Origin: an uncultured Pontibacter sp.
GTDB taxonomy: Bacteria > Bacteroidota > Bacteroidia > Cytophagales > Hymenobacteraceae
DNA: 64,000 nucleotides
Assembly (NCBI RefSeq): GCF_947492645.1
Contig: NZ_CANLMZ010000006.1
Span: forward strand, 558,001-622,000
Direction: 5' to 3'
Shown here: positions 8,831-17,185 of the stretch, piece by piece
Position numbering within the stretch: position 1 is the stretch's first letter
How the letters are laid out: each line of letters starts with the position of its first letter
The notes under the pieces: generated by a model
What the model saw: only the letters and a program-made list of their open reading frames with translations
What the model was told of the DNA's origin: nothing
Database searches by the model: none
Made by a program: the position numbers and the translations under genes

Positions 8831-8861
8831 CAAATATAGAGCATCAGAAGTATAAATCAAT
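8831..8861 (-). promoter_or_regulatory. Promoter of the hisHAF operon
   Basis: The minus strand shows TATATTTG (8838-8831), matching the Bacteroidota -7 box TAnnTTTG. A TTG (8860-8858) precedes it after a 19-bp spacer, the usual -33/-7 spacing. The predicted start lies just before the leader ATG at 8813. The promoter lies immediately after the aroF stop, so the his operon can be transcribed separately from trp. Confidence 0.75.
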
Positions 8862-8875
8862 ATTAATTTTATCTA

Positions 8876-9886
8876 TTAAAAGCTTTCCCGCAAAGTATAA
8901 GTTTTACGCATACGCTTGATTACACGCTCTGATTCCTGAAAGTTAAGTGTTTGCTGACCATCAGAAAATGCTTTTTCAGGAGTATAGTGTGTTTCGTAAA
9001 TCACGCCGTCTGCCCCTGCCATTACTGCTGCCAAAGCCATACTTTCCACGTAGTCGCGCAGGCCAATGCCATGCGATGGGTCCACGATTACCGGCAGGTG
9101 CGTTTTCTCTTTCAGTACCGGTACTGCATTTAGATCCAGCACGTTGCGATAAGCACCTTCGTACGAACGAATGCCGCGTTCGCAAAGCATTATCTTTTCG
9201 TTGCCATGCGAGAAGATGTATTCCGCCGCCTGCAAAAGCTCCTCAATGGTTCCGGAAATACCACGTTTCAGCAATACCGGTTTTTGCGCCTCACCCAGCG
9301 AGTCAAGCAAGTTAAAGTTTTGGCTGTTGCGCGCTCCAACCTGGAAGACATCCACATAATCGATCATTTCATCAATCTGCGATACTTGCATTACTTCTGT
9401 AATCACCTTAATGTCGTTTTCGCGGCAAATGCGATGGAACATTTTCAAGCCATCCATGCCCATGCCCCGGAAGGCGTACGGCGAACTGCGCGGCTTAAAC
9501 ACGCCACCGCGCATAATCTTCACGTTATTTTCCTTCAGGTGCGCTACCACGCGCTCAATCTGCTCTTCGCTTTCGATAGAGCAAGGGCCAGCCATGATAC
9601 TGAAACTGCCTTCGCCTACTACCACACCATCACCTAAATCGATGCGGGTCGGCTCTACGCGCCACTTGCGCGAGATCAGTTTATACTCTTCCGATACCCG
9701 GTGTATGTCAGCCACGCCCGGCAACTGGCCAATCCGTCGAATGTCGAACTCCTTCTTGCCGATGGCTACCAGGTAGTGTGCCTCCTGCGTTTTAACTTCG
9801 TTGGCTTTGTAACCTATTTCCTGCACCTGCTTCAGAATATTCTCCTTAAGCTCAGCGGGAATCCCTTGCTGCAGTTGTATGATCAT
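8876..9886 (-). CDS. aroF: 3-deoxy-7-phosphoheptulonate (DAHP) synthase, type I-beta
   Basis: The 336-aa product has a short N-terminal regulatory-type domain (about 1-70, MIIQLQQGIPAELKENI...) fused to a KDO8P-synthase-like barrel with GPCSIES (about 101-107), KPRSSPYAFRG, EVMQVSQ, VGARNSQNF, LLKRG, CERGIRSYE and DPSHGIG. This is the AroF/AroG type I-beta family (Thermotoga/Bacillus-like), which makes DAHP, the first intermediate of the shikimate pathway. It is the last gene of the trp operon, starting 1 nt after trpA, which couples chorismate supply to tryptophan demand. The N-terminal domain is of the kind used for allosteric inhibition in this family. Confidence 0.95.
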   Translation of the reverse strand: MIIQLQQGIPAELKENILKQVQEIGYKANEVKTQEAHYLVAIGKKEFDIRRIGQLPGVADIHRVSEEYKLISRKWRVEPTRIDLGDGVVVGEGSFSIMAGPCSIESEEQIERVVAHLKENNVKIMRGGVFKPRSSPYAFRGMGMDGLKMFHRICRENDIKVITEVMQVSQIDEMIDYVDVFQVGARNSQNFNLLDSLGEAQKPVLLKRGISGTIEELLQAAEYIFSHGNEKIMLCERGIRSYEGAYRNVLDLNAVPVLKEKTHLPVIVDPSHGIGLRDYVESMALAAVMAGADGVIYETHYTPEKAFSDGQQTLNFQESERVIKRMRKTYTLRESF

Positions 9887-9887
9887 G

Positions 9888-10667
9888 TTAGTTTCTTATG
9901 CTTTGGATAAATGATTGGATGTTTTTCTGCAGGCTTCCCTCCTGCTGCAGCGCCTTTACGAAGGCACTACCTATAATGGCACCGCTGGCGTGGTTACAGG
10001 CCGATGCAAACGATTCCTTGTCATGGATGCCGAAGCCGATCACTCCCGGGTTCTGCAACTGCATGTTTGCCACACGGCGGAAGTATGCCTGGCTCTGTTC
10101 ACCTAACCCAACTGTTTTGCCTGTAGTGGATGCCGATGAAACCATGTAAATGAAGCCGTTGCTTTGGCTATCGATTTCGCGTATGCGCTGCTCGGGTGTT
10201 TGTGGGGTAATAAGGAATATTTTGCTTAGGTTATACCTCTCAAACAGTTCCTTGTACTCCTCCACATACTGGTGCAACGGCAGGTCAGGCAGTATAACGC
10301 CATCTATGCCAATCTCGCTTGCTTTCCGGCCAAAACGCTCCATACCATACTGCATCACCGGGTTCAGGTAGCCCATGAGCACCAGCGGTACCTGCGTTTT
10401 CTGGCGGATGTGCTGTAGTTGCTCAAACAGTTTTGTAATGGTCATACCGTTTTTCAATGCCACGGCACTACTGGCTTGTATGGTCGGCCCATCAGCCAGA
10501 GGGTCAGAAAATGGCATGCCCACCTCAATCAGATCCACGCCATTTCTTTCCAGCTCCAGTATAATCTCTTCGGTATCATTGAGTGCCGGAAAACCAGCTG
10601 TGAAGTATACCGACAGTAGCCCTTTTTGCTTTGCTGCAAACAGGGTTTTTAATCTATTGTTCATCAA
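9888..10667 (-). CDS. trpA: Tryptophan synthase alpha subunit
   Basis: A 259-aa TIM barrel with the catalytic Glu in [16 protein letters not shown] (about residues 47-62), the catalytic Asp region DGVILPDLP, and the phosphate-binding VGFGIHDK and [10 protein letters not shown] loops. It cleaves indole-3-glycerol phosphate to indole, which is channelled to TrpB. It overlaps the end of trpB by 14 nt and is followed after 1 nt by aroF. Confidence 0.97.
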   Translation of the reverse strand: MMNNRLKTLFAAKQKGLLSVYFTAGFPALNDTEEIILELERNGVDLIEVGMPFSDPLADGPTIQASSAVALKNGMTITKLFEQLQHIRQKTQVPLVLMGYLNPVMQYGMERFGRKASEIGIDGVILPDLPLHQYVEEYKELFERYNLSKIFLITPQTPEQRIREIDSQSNGFIYMVSSASTTGKTVGLGEQSQAYFRRVANMQLQNPGVIGFGIHDKESFASACNHASGAIIGSAFVKALQQEGSLQKNIQSFIQSIRN

Positions 10668-11844
10668 AATGGAAGTGCTTTAGATAGGTAGATAAATCTT
10701 TGTCGCCGCGCCCGGAAAGGTTAATTACTACAATGTCATCTGGCGCAGCCTGAAGCCGTTCCAGCACAGCCAGCGCATGTGCGCTCTCCAGGGCCGGAAT
10801 AATGCCCTCCAGCCTTGTCAGTTCCAGTACTGCTTGTAAGGCCTCATCATCTGTGGCATTCATAAAGCGTGCGCGTTTGCTTTCAAACAAGTGGGCGTGC
10901 AATGGACCAACGCCGGGATAGTCCAAGCCAGCAGAGATGGAGTATGGCTCAGTTACCTGCCCGTCAGCTGTTTGCATGAGCAAGGTACGGCTGCCATGAA
11001 TGATACCATCTTTGCCAAGTATAGATGTTGCCGCCGACTCACCAGAGTCAACTCCTTTCCCGGCAGCTTCTACGGCTATTAATTGTACTGTTGGCTCATC
11101 TAAATAATGGTAAAAAGCACCTGCAGCATTACTGCCCCCACCCACACAGGCTACGACATAATTGGGCAGTTCGGTACCTTCTTTCTCCAACAACTGGGCA
11201 CGAATTTCCTCTGAAATTACTGCCTGGAAACGCGCTACCATGTCCGGGTACGGGTGCGGGCCAACTACAGACCCAATGATATAATAGGTGTCTTCCGGGT
11301 TGTTAATCCAGTCACGGATGGCTTCGTTGGTAGCGTCTTTTAACGTTTTGCTTCCGCTGGTGGCCGGCACTACCTGCGCCCCCAGCATCTTCATTCTGGC
11401 TACATTCGGTGCTTGTCTTTCTATGTCTACCTCGCCCATATACACAATGCACTCCAGGCCCATAAGCGCGCAAACTGTAGCTGTGGCCACACCATGTTGT
11501 CCGGCACCTGTCTCAGCGATAATGCGTTTTTTGCCCAATCGTTTAGCAAGTAGCACCTGGCCGATGGTGTTGTTAATTTTATGTGCGCCAGTATGGTTAA
11601 GATCTTCGCGTTTAAGGTACACTTTCGTATTATACTTGGCAGAAAGGCGGGGAGCAAAATATAAGGGCGATGGCCTACCAACGTAATCCTTCAGTAGCAC
11701 CTGCAACTCCGCCTGGAAACCCGGTTCCTGCATAATACGGAGGTAATGCTGCCGTAACTCCTCTACATTGGGGTACAGCATTTCGGGCACGTAAGCACCA
11801 CCAAATTTGCCGTAAAACCCTTTTTCGTTAACGTGATAGCTCAT
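10654..11844 (-). CDS. trpB: Tryptophan synthase beta subunit
   Basis: A 396-aa PLP enzyme of the TrpB1 type. The Schiff-base Lys is in HTGAHKINN (about residue 86), the catalytic Glu in ETGAGQHG, and the phosphate-binding glycine loop is GGGSNAAG. It condenses indole with serine. A 125-bp gap with two hairpins separates it from trpF, the largest gap inside the operon, whereas the downstream trpA overlaps it. Confidence 0.98.
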   Translation of the reverse strand: MSYHVNEKGFYGKFGGAYVPEMLYPNVEELRQHYLRIMQEPGFQAELQVLLKDYVGRPSPLYFAPRLSAKYNTKVYLKREDLNHTGAHKINNTIGQVLLAKRLGKKRIIAETGAGQHGVATATVCALMGLECIVYMGEVDIERQAPNVARMKMLGAQVVPATSGSKTLKDATNEAIRDWINNPEDTYYIIGSVVGPHPYPDMVARFQAVISEEIRAQLLEKEGTELPNYVVACVGGGSNAAGAFYHYLDEPTVQLIAVEAAGKGVDSGESAATSILGKDGIIHGSRTLLMQTADGQVTEPYSISAGLDYPGVGPLHAHLFESKRARFMNATDDEALQAVLELTRLEGIIPALESAHALAVLERLQAAPDDIVVINLSGRGDKDLSTYLKHFHFDEQ

Positions 11845-11868
11845 GTATTTCGAGACGTTAAATTTTTG

Positions 11869-11953
11869 ATGAAAGGCACAAGATGGCGTGCCTGCTGTTT
11901 CATATTTTAAATTTCGGAAGGAATGCAGATCGCTTTAGAGCTTGCATTCCCTT
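11869..11953 (-). other. Two tandem hairpins in the trpF-trpB intergenic gap
   Basis: On the minus strand a first hairpin (GGAATGCA/TGCATTCC, 11918-11953, stem extended past one bulge) is followed by a second (GGCAC/GTGCC extended by ATGAA/TTCAT with a bulge, 11869-11903). Neither has a proper U tract, so they look more like RNA-stability or translation-control structures than terminators. There is no leader ORF with Trp codons here. Function unknown. Confidence 0.5.
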
Positions 11954-11969
11954 TGCTTTAAATGGTAAT

Positions 11970-12596
11970 TTATTTGCTCCTGATTTGGCGGAATAACTCC
12001 TTCAGGCTGTCGATGTTTTTCAGGCCTGGCTCCTGCTCAAACCCGCTGTTCACATCAATGGCATAGGGCTTGGGGCGCACTTGGCCCAGGTGTTTAACAT
12101 TTTCCAGGTTCAGGCCACCGCTCAGGAAGTATGGCAAAGGAGAAAGATACCCTTTAAGCAATTCCCAGTCGAAAGGGATGCCATTGCCGCCATACGCTTG
12201 CCCGCGTGTATCGAACAGGAAATAATCGGCGCAGGATTCATAGAGAAGCGTGTTTTCAAAAACAAACCGATCATTCACAGAAAAGACCTTGATCACTTCT
12301 ATACCCATGGATTGAATTGCAGCGCATACTTTTGGAGTTTCTCGTCCGTGCAACTGTACGGCGTCCAATTTATACTTGCGGATGGTGGCTTCTATACTTT
12401 CCTGGGGGGCATTTACAAATACGCCGGTCTTTTTTATACTTACCGGAAGCTCAGCCAGCAACTCAGGTGTAATGTAACCTTCAGCATAGCGTTTAGAGCC
12501 TTCGTAAAAGATAAAGCCCATGTAATCGGGTTGCAGCGCCGCCACTTGCCGGATATTCTCTGGGTTGCGCATGCCGCATACTTTTATTTTCATCAA
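11970..12596 (-). CDS. trpF: Phosphoribosylanthranilate isomerase
   Basis: The 208-aa barrel starts MMKIKVCGMRNPENI with the catalytic Cys in KVCGM; the catalytic Asp is in YFLFDTRGQAYGG. The phosphate-binding segments LSGGLNLENV and DVNSGFEQEPG match TrpF. It interconverts PRA and CdRP. It lies 20 nt after trpC. A diverged paralogue without the Cys lies at 30343-30966, so this copy is the catalytic one. The start may be either of two adjacent ATGs. Confidence 0.96.
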   Translation of the reverse strand: MMKIKVCGMRNPENIRQVAALQPDYMGFIFYEGSKRYAEGYITPELLAELPVSIKKTGVFVNAPQESIEATIRKYKLDAVQLHGRETPKVCAAIQSMGIEVIKVFSVNDRFVFENTLLYESCADYFLFDTRGQAYGGNGIPFDWELLKGYLSPLPYFLSGGLNLENVKHLGQVRPKPYAIDVNSGFEQEPGLKNIDSLKELFRQIRSK

Positions 12597-12616
12597 TCTA
12601 AATTAAAAGTTGGACA

Positions 12617-13435
12617 CTAGGCTACGTATGTTTCATGCTCTTCCAGCAGCTGCCTGAATTCTTTGATGAAGGCTGCTGCAGCCTGCCCGGGACGACTGTT
12701 TTGCATAAATGTCTCCCCGATCAAGAAGCCATTGTAGCCTGCCTCACGAAGAATACAAAGTGTTTCAGGTTTACTGATGCCGCTTTCCGATATTTTGGTA
12801 ATGCCTTTTGGTATGTGGCTGGCCAGTTCCAGCGACGTGTTGATGTCCGTCACGAAATCCTTCAGATTGCGGTTATTAACCCCAACTACCGTTACTTCGT
12901 CGCAGAGTGTTTGCTGTAACTCCTCCAGATGATGCACTTCCAGGAGCACCTCCAGGCCGAGTGAGCGCGCAAAAGCAGCCAGGTTTTTAAGTCGTGCAGG
13001 CTCCAGGGCAGCGGCTATCAGAAGTATGGCATCTGCCCCTATTGACTTAGCTTCCACAATCTGATATTCGTCCATGGTGAAATCTTTTCGCAGGATCGGG
13101 CAATAGTTAAACTTGCGTGCTGTTGTCAGGTCTTCGTTTTTACCGCCAAAGTATGGCCCATCGGTTAAAACTGATAGCGCAGAAGCACCGGCTTGCATGT
13201 ATCCAATAGAGGTTTTCTCTACCGACACATAAGGGTTAATGTCGCCTTTAGAAGGAGACCTGCGTTTAATCTCAGCTATGATGCCGCTTTTATCGGGGCG
13301 CAGCAGGTAGCGCTCCAGCGATATGCAAGGTGTTTCGAAGTATAAACTTTTCTCCAGCAGCTTTACCGGATACAGTTCTTTGCGCTCAGCTACTTCTTTA
13401 TACTTATTGGCGATGATTTGATCGAGTATGTTCAT
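12617..13435 (-). CDS. trpC: Indole-3-glycerol phosphate synthase
   Basis: A 272-aa monofunctional TrpC barrel. Catalytic Lys/Glu motifs are visible in EIKRRSPSKGDI (about residues 55-66), ILRKDF (about 115), EVHHLEEL and VVGVNNRNLKDF, with ISESGIS and GFLIGETFM forming the phosphate site. It closes CdRP to indole-3-glycerol phosphate. Spacing of 38 nt from trpD and 20 nt to trpF supports one operon. It is not fused to TrpF, unlike the enterobacterial enzyme. Confidence 0.97.
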   Translation of the reverse strand: MNILDQIIANKYKEVAERKELYPVKLLEKSLYFETPCISLERYLLRPDKSGIIAEIKRRSPSKGDINPYVSVEKTSIGYMQAGASALSVLTDGPYFGGKNEDLTTARKFNYCPILRKDFTMDEYQIVEAKSIGADAILLIAAALEPARLKNLAAFARSLGLEVLLEVHHLEELQQTLCDEVTVVGVNNRNLKDFVTDINTSLELASHIPKGITKISESGISKPETLCILREAGYNGFLIGETFMQNSRPGQAAAAFIKEFRQLLEEHETYVA

Positions 13436-13473
13436 GGTGTCAGATTTAATTTTTAGAATTGTGCTGCAAATGT

Positions 13474-14481
13474 TTAAGCTACTACCAACTTCTGATCGTT
13501 TATAAGCCTACTGTACAGCTGGTAAGCCCTTCCTGATAGAAGTGTTTCTTTCGCTAAAGCCACAGCGTCTGTTAATGCCAGTTCCGGGCGTGCACATTGT
13601 AGTGCCAAGGCTGCATTAGCGGTAACCACAGCACTTTGCGCTTCGGTGCCCTCTCCTTTCAGTACATTCATAAATATGGCAGTAGCCGAGTTTATACTTC
13701 CGCCTCCTTTTATTTGCTCTTGCTGCAATGTTGGCAAACCAAGTGCTGCCGGTTCCAATAAAGTCTCTTTGCTGTCAGAGATCATTTTAAATGGGCTGGT
13801 CAACGAAACCTCGTCGTAGCCATCCAAGCTGTGCAAAATGGTATAACGCGTGTCTGTTTGCTGGTACAGATAGCTGTACATGCGGGCAAGCTCCAGGCTG
13901 AACACACCAACCAACTGGCGCTTCGGTAAAGCAGGATTTACCATGGGCCCCAGAATGTTAAAGAAAGTTTTAACGCCAAGTTCTTTTCTTATAGGCCCTA
14001 CTCCTTTCATGGCCGGATGGAACAGCGGTGCGTGCAGAAAGCAAATGTTATACTTCTCAATGCTGCGCGTTAAGGCATCTGTATCGGTTGTAAACTTAAT
14101 GCCCAGCGCCTCCAGTACATTTGAAGAGCCGCAAGACGAGGACACACCGTAGTTGCCATGCTTGGCTACAGCCACTCCATTGGCCGCTACTACAAAAGAG
14201 GATAAGGTGGATATGTTAAAGGTGTCTTTTCCATCGCCGCCGGTGCCGCACAGGTCAATCGGGTCATAAGCATCCAGGTCCACGCGGTGGCAAAGGTCTA
14301 GCAAAGCATCCCGAAAGCCCTCCAGTTCCTCTACCGTAATGCTGCGCATCATGTAAACAGTCAGGAAACTGGCTATCTGGGTTTGGTTATAATTGCCTTT
14401 GGTAATGTCTGACAACACTTCCTGCGCTTGTGCTTTGGTCAGGGTTTTGTGCTCGAATAAGTAATTAAGTATATCTTTCAT
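13474..14481 (-). CDS. trpD: Anthranilate phosphoribosyltransferase
   Basis: The 335-aa enzyme carries the PRPP-binding motif DLCGTGGDGKDTFNIST (about residues 78-94), the KHGNYGVSS segment and the 'GVGPIRKELGVKTFFNILGP' region characteristic of TrpD. It transfers phosphoribosyl to anthranilate. The gene lies 57 nt after trpG and 38 nt before trpC. It is a stand-alone TrpD, not fused to the TrpG amidotransferase. Confidence 0.97.
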   Translation of the reverse strand: MKDILNYLFEHKTLTKAQAQEVLSDITKGNYNQTQIASFLTVYMMRSITVEELEGFRDALLDLCHRVDLDAYDPIDLCGTGGDGKDTFNISTLSSFVVAANGVAVAKHGNYGVSSSCGSSNVLEALGIKFTTDTDALTRSIEKYNICFLHAPLFHPAMKGVGPIRKELGVKTFFNILGPMVNPALPKRQLVGVFSLELARMYSYLYQQTDTRYTILHSLDGYDEVSLTSPFKMISDSKETLLEPAALGLPTLQQEQIKGGGSINSATAIFMNVLKGEGTEAQSAVVTANAALALQCARPELALTDAVALAKETLLSGRAYQLYSRLINDQKLVVA

Positions 14482-14538
14482 GTTAAATTCTGTTAAAGGA
14501 ACACCTGCAAAGTATGGTTTGCAGCTTCTAGGTTCTAA

Positions 14539-15120
14539 TCAACTATTCTTTTGGCTATCGCTTTCTAGCCAGTTCTTCATCATTTCCTTGCCGTGCGCAG
14601 TTAACACCGACTCCGGGTGAAATTGTACGCCCCGCACCTGGTGTTCCTTGTGGCGCAGCGCCATAAGGTTGCCTTGTGCATCAATGGCCGTAGGAATAAG
14701 GCAATCCGGCAGCTCCTGATTTACCAACCACGAGTGGTAGCGGCCAATTTCAAATTGCTGAGGAAGGTTTTTGAAAAGGAGTTCTTCTTTGCAAATTACC
14801 TCTACAGGTGTGGCAATACCATGCCATACTTCTTTGCTGTTCACTAACATGCCGCCATACACCTCACCGATTGCTTGATGCCCGAGGCAGACACCAAACA
14901 AGTCTTTACTGGAGCCGTAGGTTCGTATGATTTCCTTCAGGAGGCCAGCCTCATCAGGTATACCTGGGCCAGGTGAGAGTAATATTTTCTCATACTTGCC
15001 TACCTCTTCTAACGTAGTCTTGTCGTTTCGCCGAACGGTTACAGTTGCCCCTAGTTCCTGCAGCAGGTGCACCAGGTTATAGGTGAATGAGTCGTAATTG
15101 TCGATTACCAGTACTTCCAT
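14539..15120 (-). CDS. trpG: Anthranilate synthase glutamine amidotransferase subunit
   Basis: I place the start at 15120 (MEVLVIDNYDSFTYNLV), the canonical TrpG N-terminus, rather than at the ATG 33 bases upstream, which lies inside trpE. The product is 193 aa. The nucleophile Cys is in GVCLGHQAIGE and the His/Glu pair in GVQFHPESVLT, with LSPGPGIPDE as the oxyanion loop. It supplies ammonia to TrpE. The ATG lies 1 nt after the trpE stop, implying coupled translation and equal stoichiometry. Confidence 0.97.
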   Translation of the reverse strand: MEVLVIDNYDSFTYNLVHLLQELGATVTVRRNDKTTLEEVGKYEKILLSPGPGIPDEAGLLKEIIRTYGSSKDLFGVCLGHQAIGEVYGGMLVNSKEVWHGIATPVEVICKEELLFKNLPQQFEIGRYHSWLVNQELPDCLIPTAIDAQGNLMALRHKEHQVRGVQFHPESVLTAHGKEMMKNWLESDSQKNS

Positions 15121-15121
15121 A

Positions 15122-16534
15122 TCAGTTAATGTTTTGAGCCAGGTCCAGAGCACGGCGTAGTGCCATTAATTTGTTGTCTACTTCCTGCAGTTCGTTTTCG
15201 GGGATAGAGGCTGCCACAATGCCTGCACCTGCCTGAAAGTATAAGTTATAGTCTTTGCTGAGGAAAGAGCGGATCATGATGGCGCTGTTAAAATTGCCAT
15301 TGAAATCAAGGAAGCCGATGCAGCCTCCGTAAAAAGACCGATTGGTTGTTTCATACTTGTCGATCAGCTGCATGGCTTTGTATTTGGGTGCCCCAGAGAG
15401 CGTACCGGCAGGAAAAGTGCTGGCAACCATCTGCAGCGCGTCCTCCTGGCTATGCAACGTACCCGATACTTTAGACACCAGGTGAATTACGTGCGAGTAA
15501 AACTGAATTTCGCGAAATGTTTCTACCTCAACGCTATGGCCGTTACGGCTCAAATCATTACGGGCTAGGTCTACCAGCATAACATGTTCTGCGTTTTCCT
15601 TCGGGTCAGCTAAAAGCTTTTCAGCGAGGGCAGCATCGGCTGCGTCATCTCCTGTTCTTCTAAAAGTGCCGGCAATCGGGAAAATACTGGCTTTCTTGTC
15701 CTTTATAACCAATTGTGCCTCCGGCGATGAGCCAAATATTCTGAAACTTCCGTAGTCGAAGTAAAACAAGTATGGCGACGGATTGATGGAACGAAGGGCT
15801 CGGTATACATTAAACTCATCTCCCTGGAAACCTTGTGTAAAGCGGCGCGAAAGCACTAACTGGAAAACATCACCGCGGTAGCAATGCTGCTTGGCCTTTT
15901 CGATGTTCTCCAGAAATTCCTGGCCTGATATATTGTGCTCCTCCTCGCCAACAGGTTTAAAAGTATAACTTGGTATGTTGCGGCTATTTAGTAGTGCCTC
16001 TAGCTGCAGTATGCCATCGTCGTTGCCTTGGTTATAGGTATGGGAAAAAATGTAAGCCTGGTTTGTGAAGTGGTTGATGGCAATGATATGACCATAAACA
16101 GCGTAGTATAAATCTGGAATATCCGCACCGCCCTCTCTTATGGCCAGGTCTATATCCTCATAATAGCGTACTGCATCGTAGCTCATGTAACCAAACAAGC
16201 CGTTATGGATAAAGTTGAACTGCTTTTGTTCTGCTACCTCAAAGCTGTTAGAAAATTGGCTTAGCCGATTGGGTACATCTGTTTCTTTATTGATTTGGGT
16301 AGTGCGTACGCTGCCATCCGGAAAAGATTCTGTCAGTTCCTCATTCTGTGCTTTTATGCTTGCTATCGGCTTGCAGCAAATGTAGGAGAAGCTGTTCTCG
16401 GCACCGTGGTAGTCGGAGCTTTCGAGCAGAATGCTGTTTGGAAATTTATCGCGTAACTTAAGGTATACACTAACCGGGGTTAGGGTATCAGCCAGAAGTT
16501 GCTTGTAGGTTGTTCTTAATTTATACTTGCTCAT
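15122..16534 (-). CDS. trpE: Anthranilate synthase component I
   Basis: I chose the ATG at 16534 (MSKYKLRTTYKQLL), giving 470 aa. The longer open frame to 16642 runs through the attenuator hairpin and is not expected to be translated. The N-terminal domain holds the ILLESSDYHG-like feedback site typical of TrpE. The C-terminal chorismate-binding domain shows FGSSPEAQLV, IAGTFRRTGDD, ENAEHVMLVDLARNDLS, TFPAGTLSGAPK and YGGCIGF. It makes anthranilate from chorismate with TrpG. As first gene of trpEGDCFBA-aroF it lies directly after a leader-peptide attenuator. Confidence 0.97.
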   Translation of the reverse strand: MSKYKLRTTYKQLLADTLTPVSVYLKLRDKFPNSILLESSDYHGAENSFSYICCKPIASIKAQNEELTESFPDGSVRTTQINKETDVPNRLSQFSNSFEVAEQKQFNFIHNGLFGYMSYDAVRYYEDIDLAIREGGADIPDLYYAVYGHIIAINHFTNQAYIFSHTYNQGNDDGILQLEALLNSRNIPSYTFKPVGEEEHNISGQEFLENIEKAKQHCYRGDVFQLVLSRRFTQGFQGDEFNVYRALRSINPSPYLFYFDYGSFRIFGSSPEAQLVIKDKKASIFPIAGTFRRTGDDAADAALAEKLLADPKENAEHVMLVDLARNDLSRNGHSVEVETFREIQFYSHVIHLVSKVSGTLHSQEDALQMVASTFPAGTLSGAPKYKAMQLIDKYETTNRSFYGGCIGFLDFNGNFNSAIMIRSFLSKDYNLYFQAGAGIVAASIPENELQEVDNKLMALRRALDLAQNIN

Positions 16535-16551
16535 CTTGCTTTGAGGTGATG

Positions 16552-16591
16552 TAAAACAAAGAGGCCTGCTATTCATGTGAACAGCAGGCCT
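16552..16591 (-). terminator. trp operon attenuator terminator (3:4 hairpin)
   Basis: On the minus strand a perfect 9-bp stem (AGGCCTGCT at 16591-16583, AGCAGGCCT at 16570-16562) with a 12-nt loop is followed by CTTTGTTTT, then 18 bp to the trpE ATG. Its 5' arm and loop contain GCTGTTCAC (16585-16577), exactly complementary to GTGAACAGC in the upstream leader ORF (16653-16645). Terminator and antiterminator therefore exclude each other. Confidence 0.85.
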
Positions 16592-16620
16592 TTTATACCT
16601 TTGGGTTAATGCTATATACG

Positions 16621-16686
16621 TTACTTCATACAAGGCATACAATGGCTGTTCACGATACTTTTAGTAACGTGCCACCACCATGCCAT
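16621..16686 (-). CDS. trpL: trp leader peptide (MAWWWHVTKSIVNSHCMPCM-)
   Basis: A 21-codon ORF plus TAA on the minus strand starts ATG GCA TGG TGG TGG CAC: three consecutive Trp codons right after the start. It is followed by a terminator hairpin and then trpE. A hairpin covering 16651-16671 (CACG/CGTG plus TACT/AGTA with one mismatch) begins immediately after the Trp codons and serves as the 1:2 structure. A ribosome stalled at the Trp codons would cover its 5' arm, freeing GTGAACAGC to form the 2:3 antiterminator. All elements of classical E. coli-type trp attenuation are therefore present. Confidence 0.92.
   Translation of the reverse strand: MAWWWHVTKSIVNSHCMPCMK
16645..16671 (-). promoter_or_regulatory. 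trp leader 1:2 hairpin and antiterminator 5' arm
   Basis: The minus-strand segment 16671-16651 folds into CACG-T-TACT / AGTA-T-CGTG with a 3-nt loop. Its 3' arm shares GTG (16653-16651) with the antiterminator arm GTGAACAGC (16653-16645), whose exact complement is at 16585-16577. The two pairings compete, as attenuation requires. Confidence 0.85.
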
Positions 16687-16742
16687 ATGAAGATTCTGAA
16701 TCATTGTTCTGTTTTTGACGGAGTTTATACTTTCTCCTGTTG

Positions 16743-16773
16743 CAAATGTAGTGGCTGAAATTGGAAATGCAAA
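16743..16773 (-). promoter_or_regulatory. Promoter of the trp operon
   Basis: The minus strand has TACATTTG (16750-16743), a perfect TAnnTTTG -7 box, and TTTG (16773-16770) as the -33 element with a 19-bp spacer. The predicted transcript would start about 50 nt upstream of the trpL ATG. Confidence 0.78.
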
Positions 16774-17112
16774 TTTTTAATGTTTTTTTATGCTGCCATA
16801 ACATGAAGCGGCTTCTATAGGAACTTCGCTGCTTTTAAACACAAGCCCCTAACCCGCAAAATTAATTATTGTAAATTTTGTATAATACAGCCTTAAATCA
16901 TCGTTACATGCTAGGAGGTAATATTCTGAGATTAACCGTCAAATCGCGCCATCTTAATTTAACTTAAAACAAAGCTCATTATACTATAATGCTTCGTATG
17001 AAGCCACAAACTGATAAATCTTAAAATTTCATATTACATATATTAAATATTAATTCCTTTGCAGGACAGTACAATTTTTGTGACCCCTTTTGTTATAAAT
17101 TCATAAATAAAG
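16774..17112. other. Intergenic region without supported genes
   Basis: This AT-rich stretch lies between the divergent trp promoter and the promoter of the 17186 gene. A 19-codon ORF starting near 16908 has no supporting features. I see no RNA gene or repeat here. Confidence 0.5.
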
Positions 17113-17144
17113 TTGCATTTAAGAGCACATGGGTTGTAGCTTTG
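17113..17144 (+). promoter_or_regulatory. Promoter of the 17186 gene
   Basis: TTG at 17113-17115 and TAGCTTTG at 17137-17144 (TAnnTTTG) are separated by 21 bp, matching the Bacteroidota -33/-7 arrangement. The predicted 5' UTR is about 35 nt. Confidence 0.72.
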
Positions 17145-17185
17145 TGCCCCCTATTCGCATCAAGCATAGTAAATAAAATTAGTAA

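Noticed and set aside
16535..16642. N-terminal extension of TrpE upstream of 16534
   Set aside because: It would run through the terminator hairpin and leader, and the protein has a normal TrpE start at 16534.
16908..16967. Small ORF with an AGGAGG-like sequence near its start
   Set aside because: The AGGAGG lies inside the ORF, not upstream of it; no promoter or homology supports it, and Bacteroidota rely little on Shine-Dalgarno sites.
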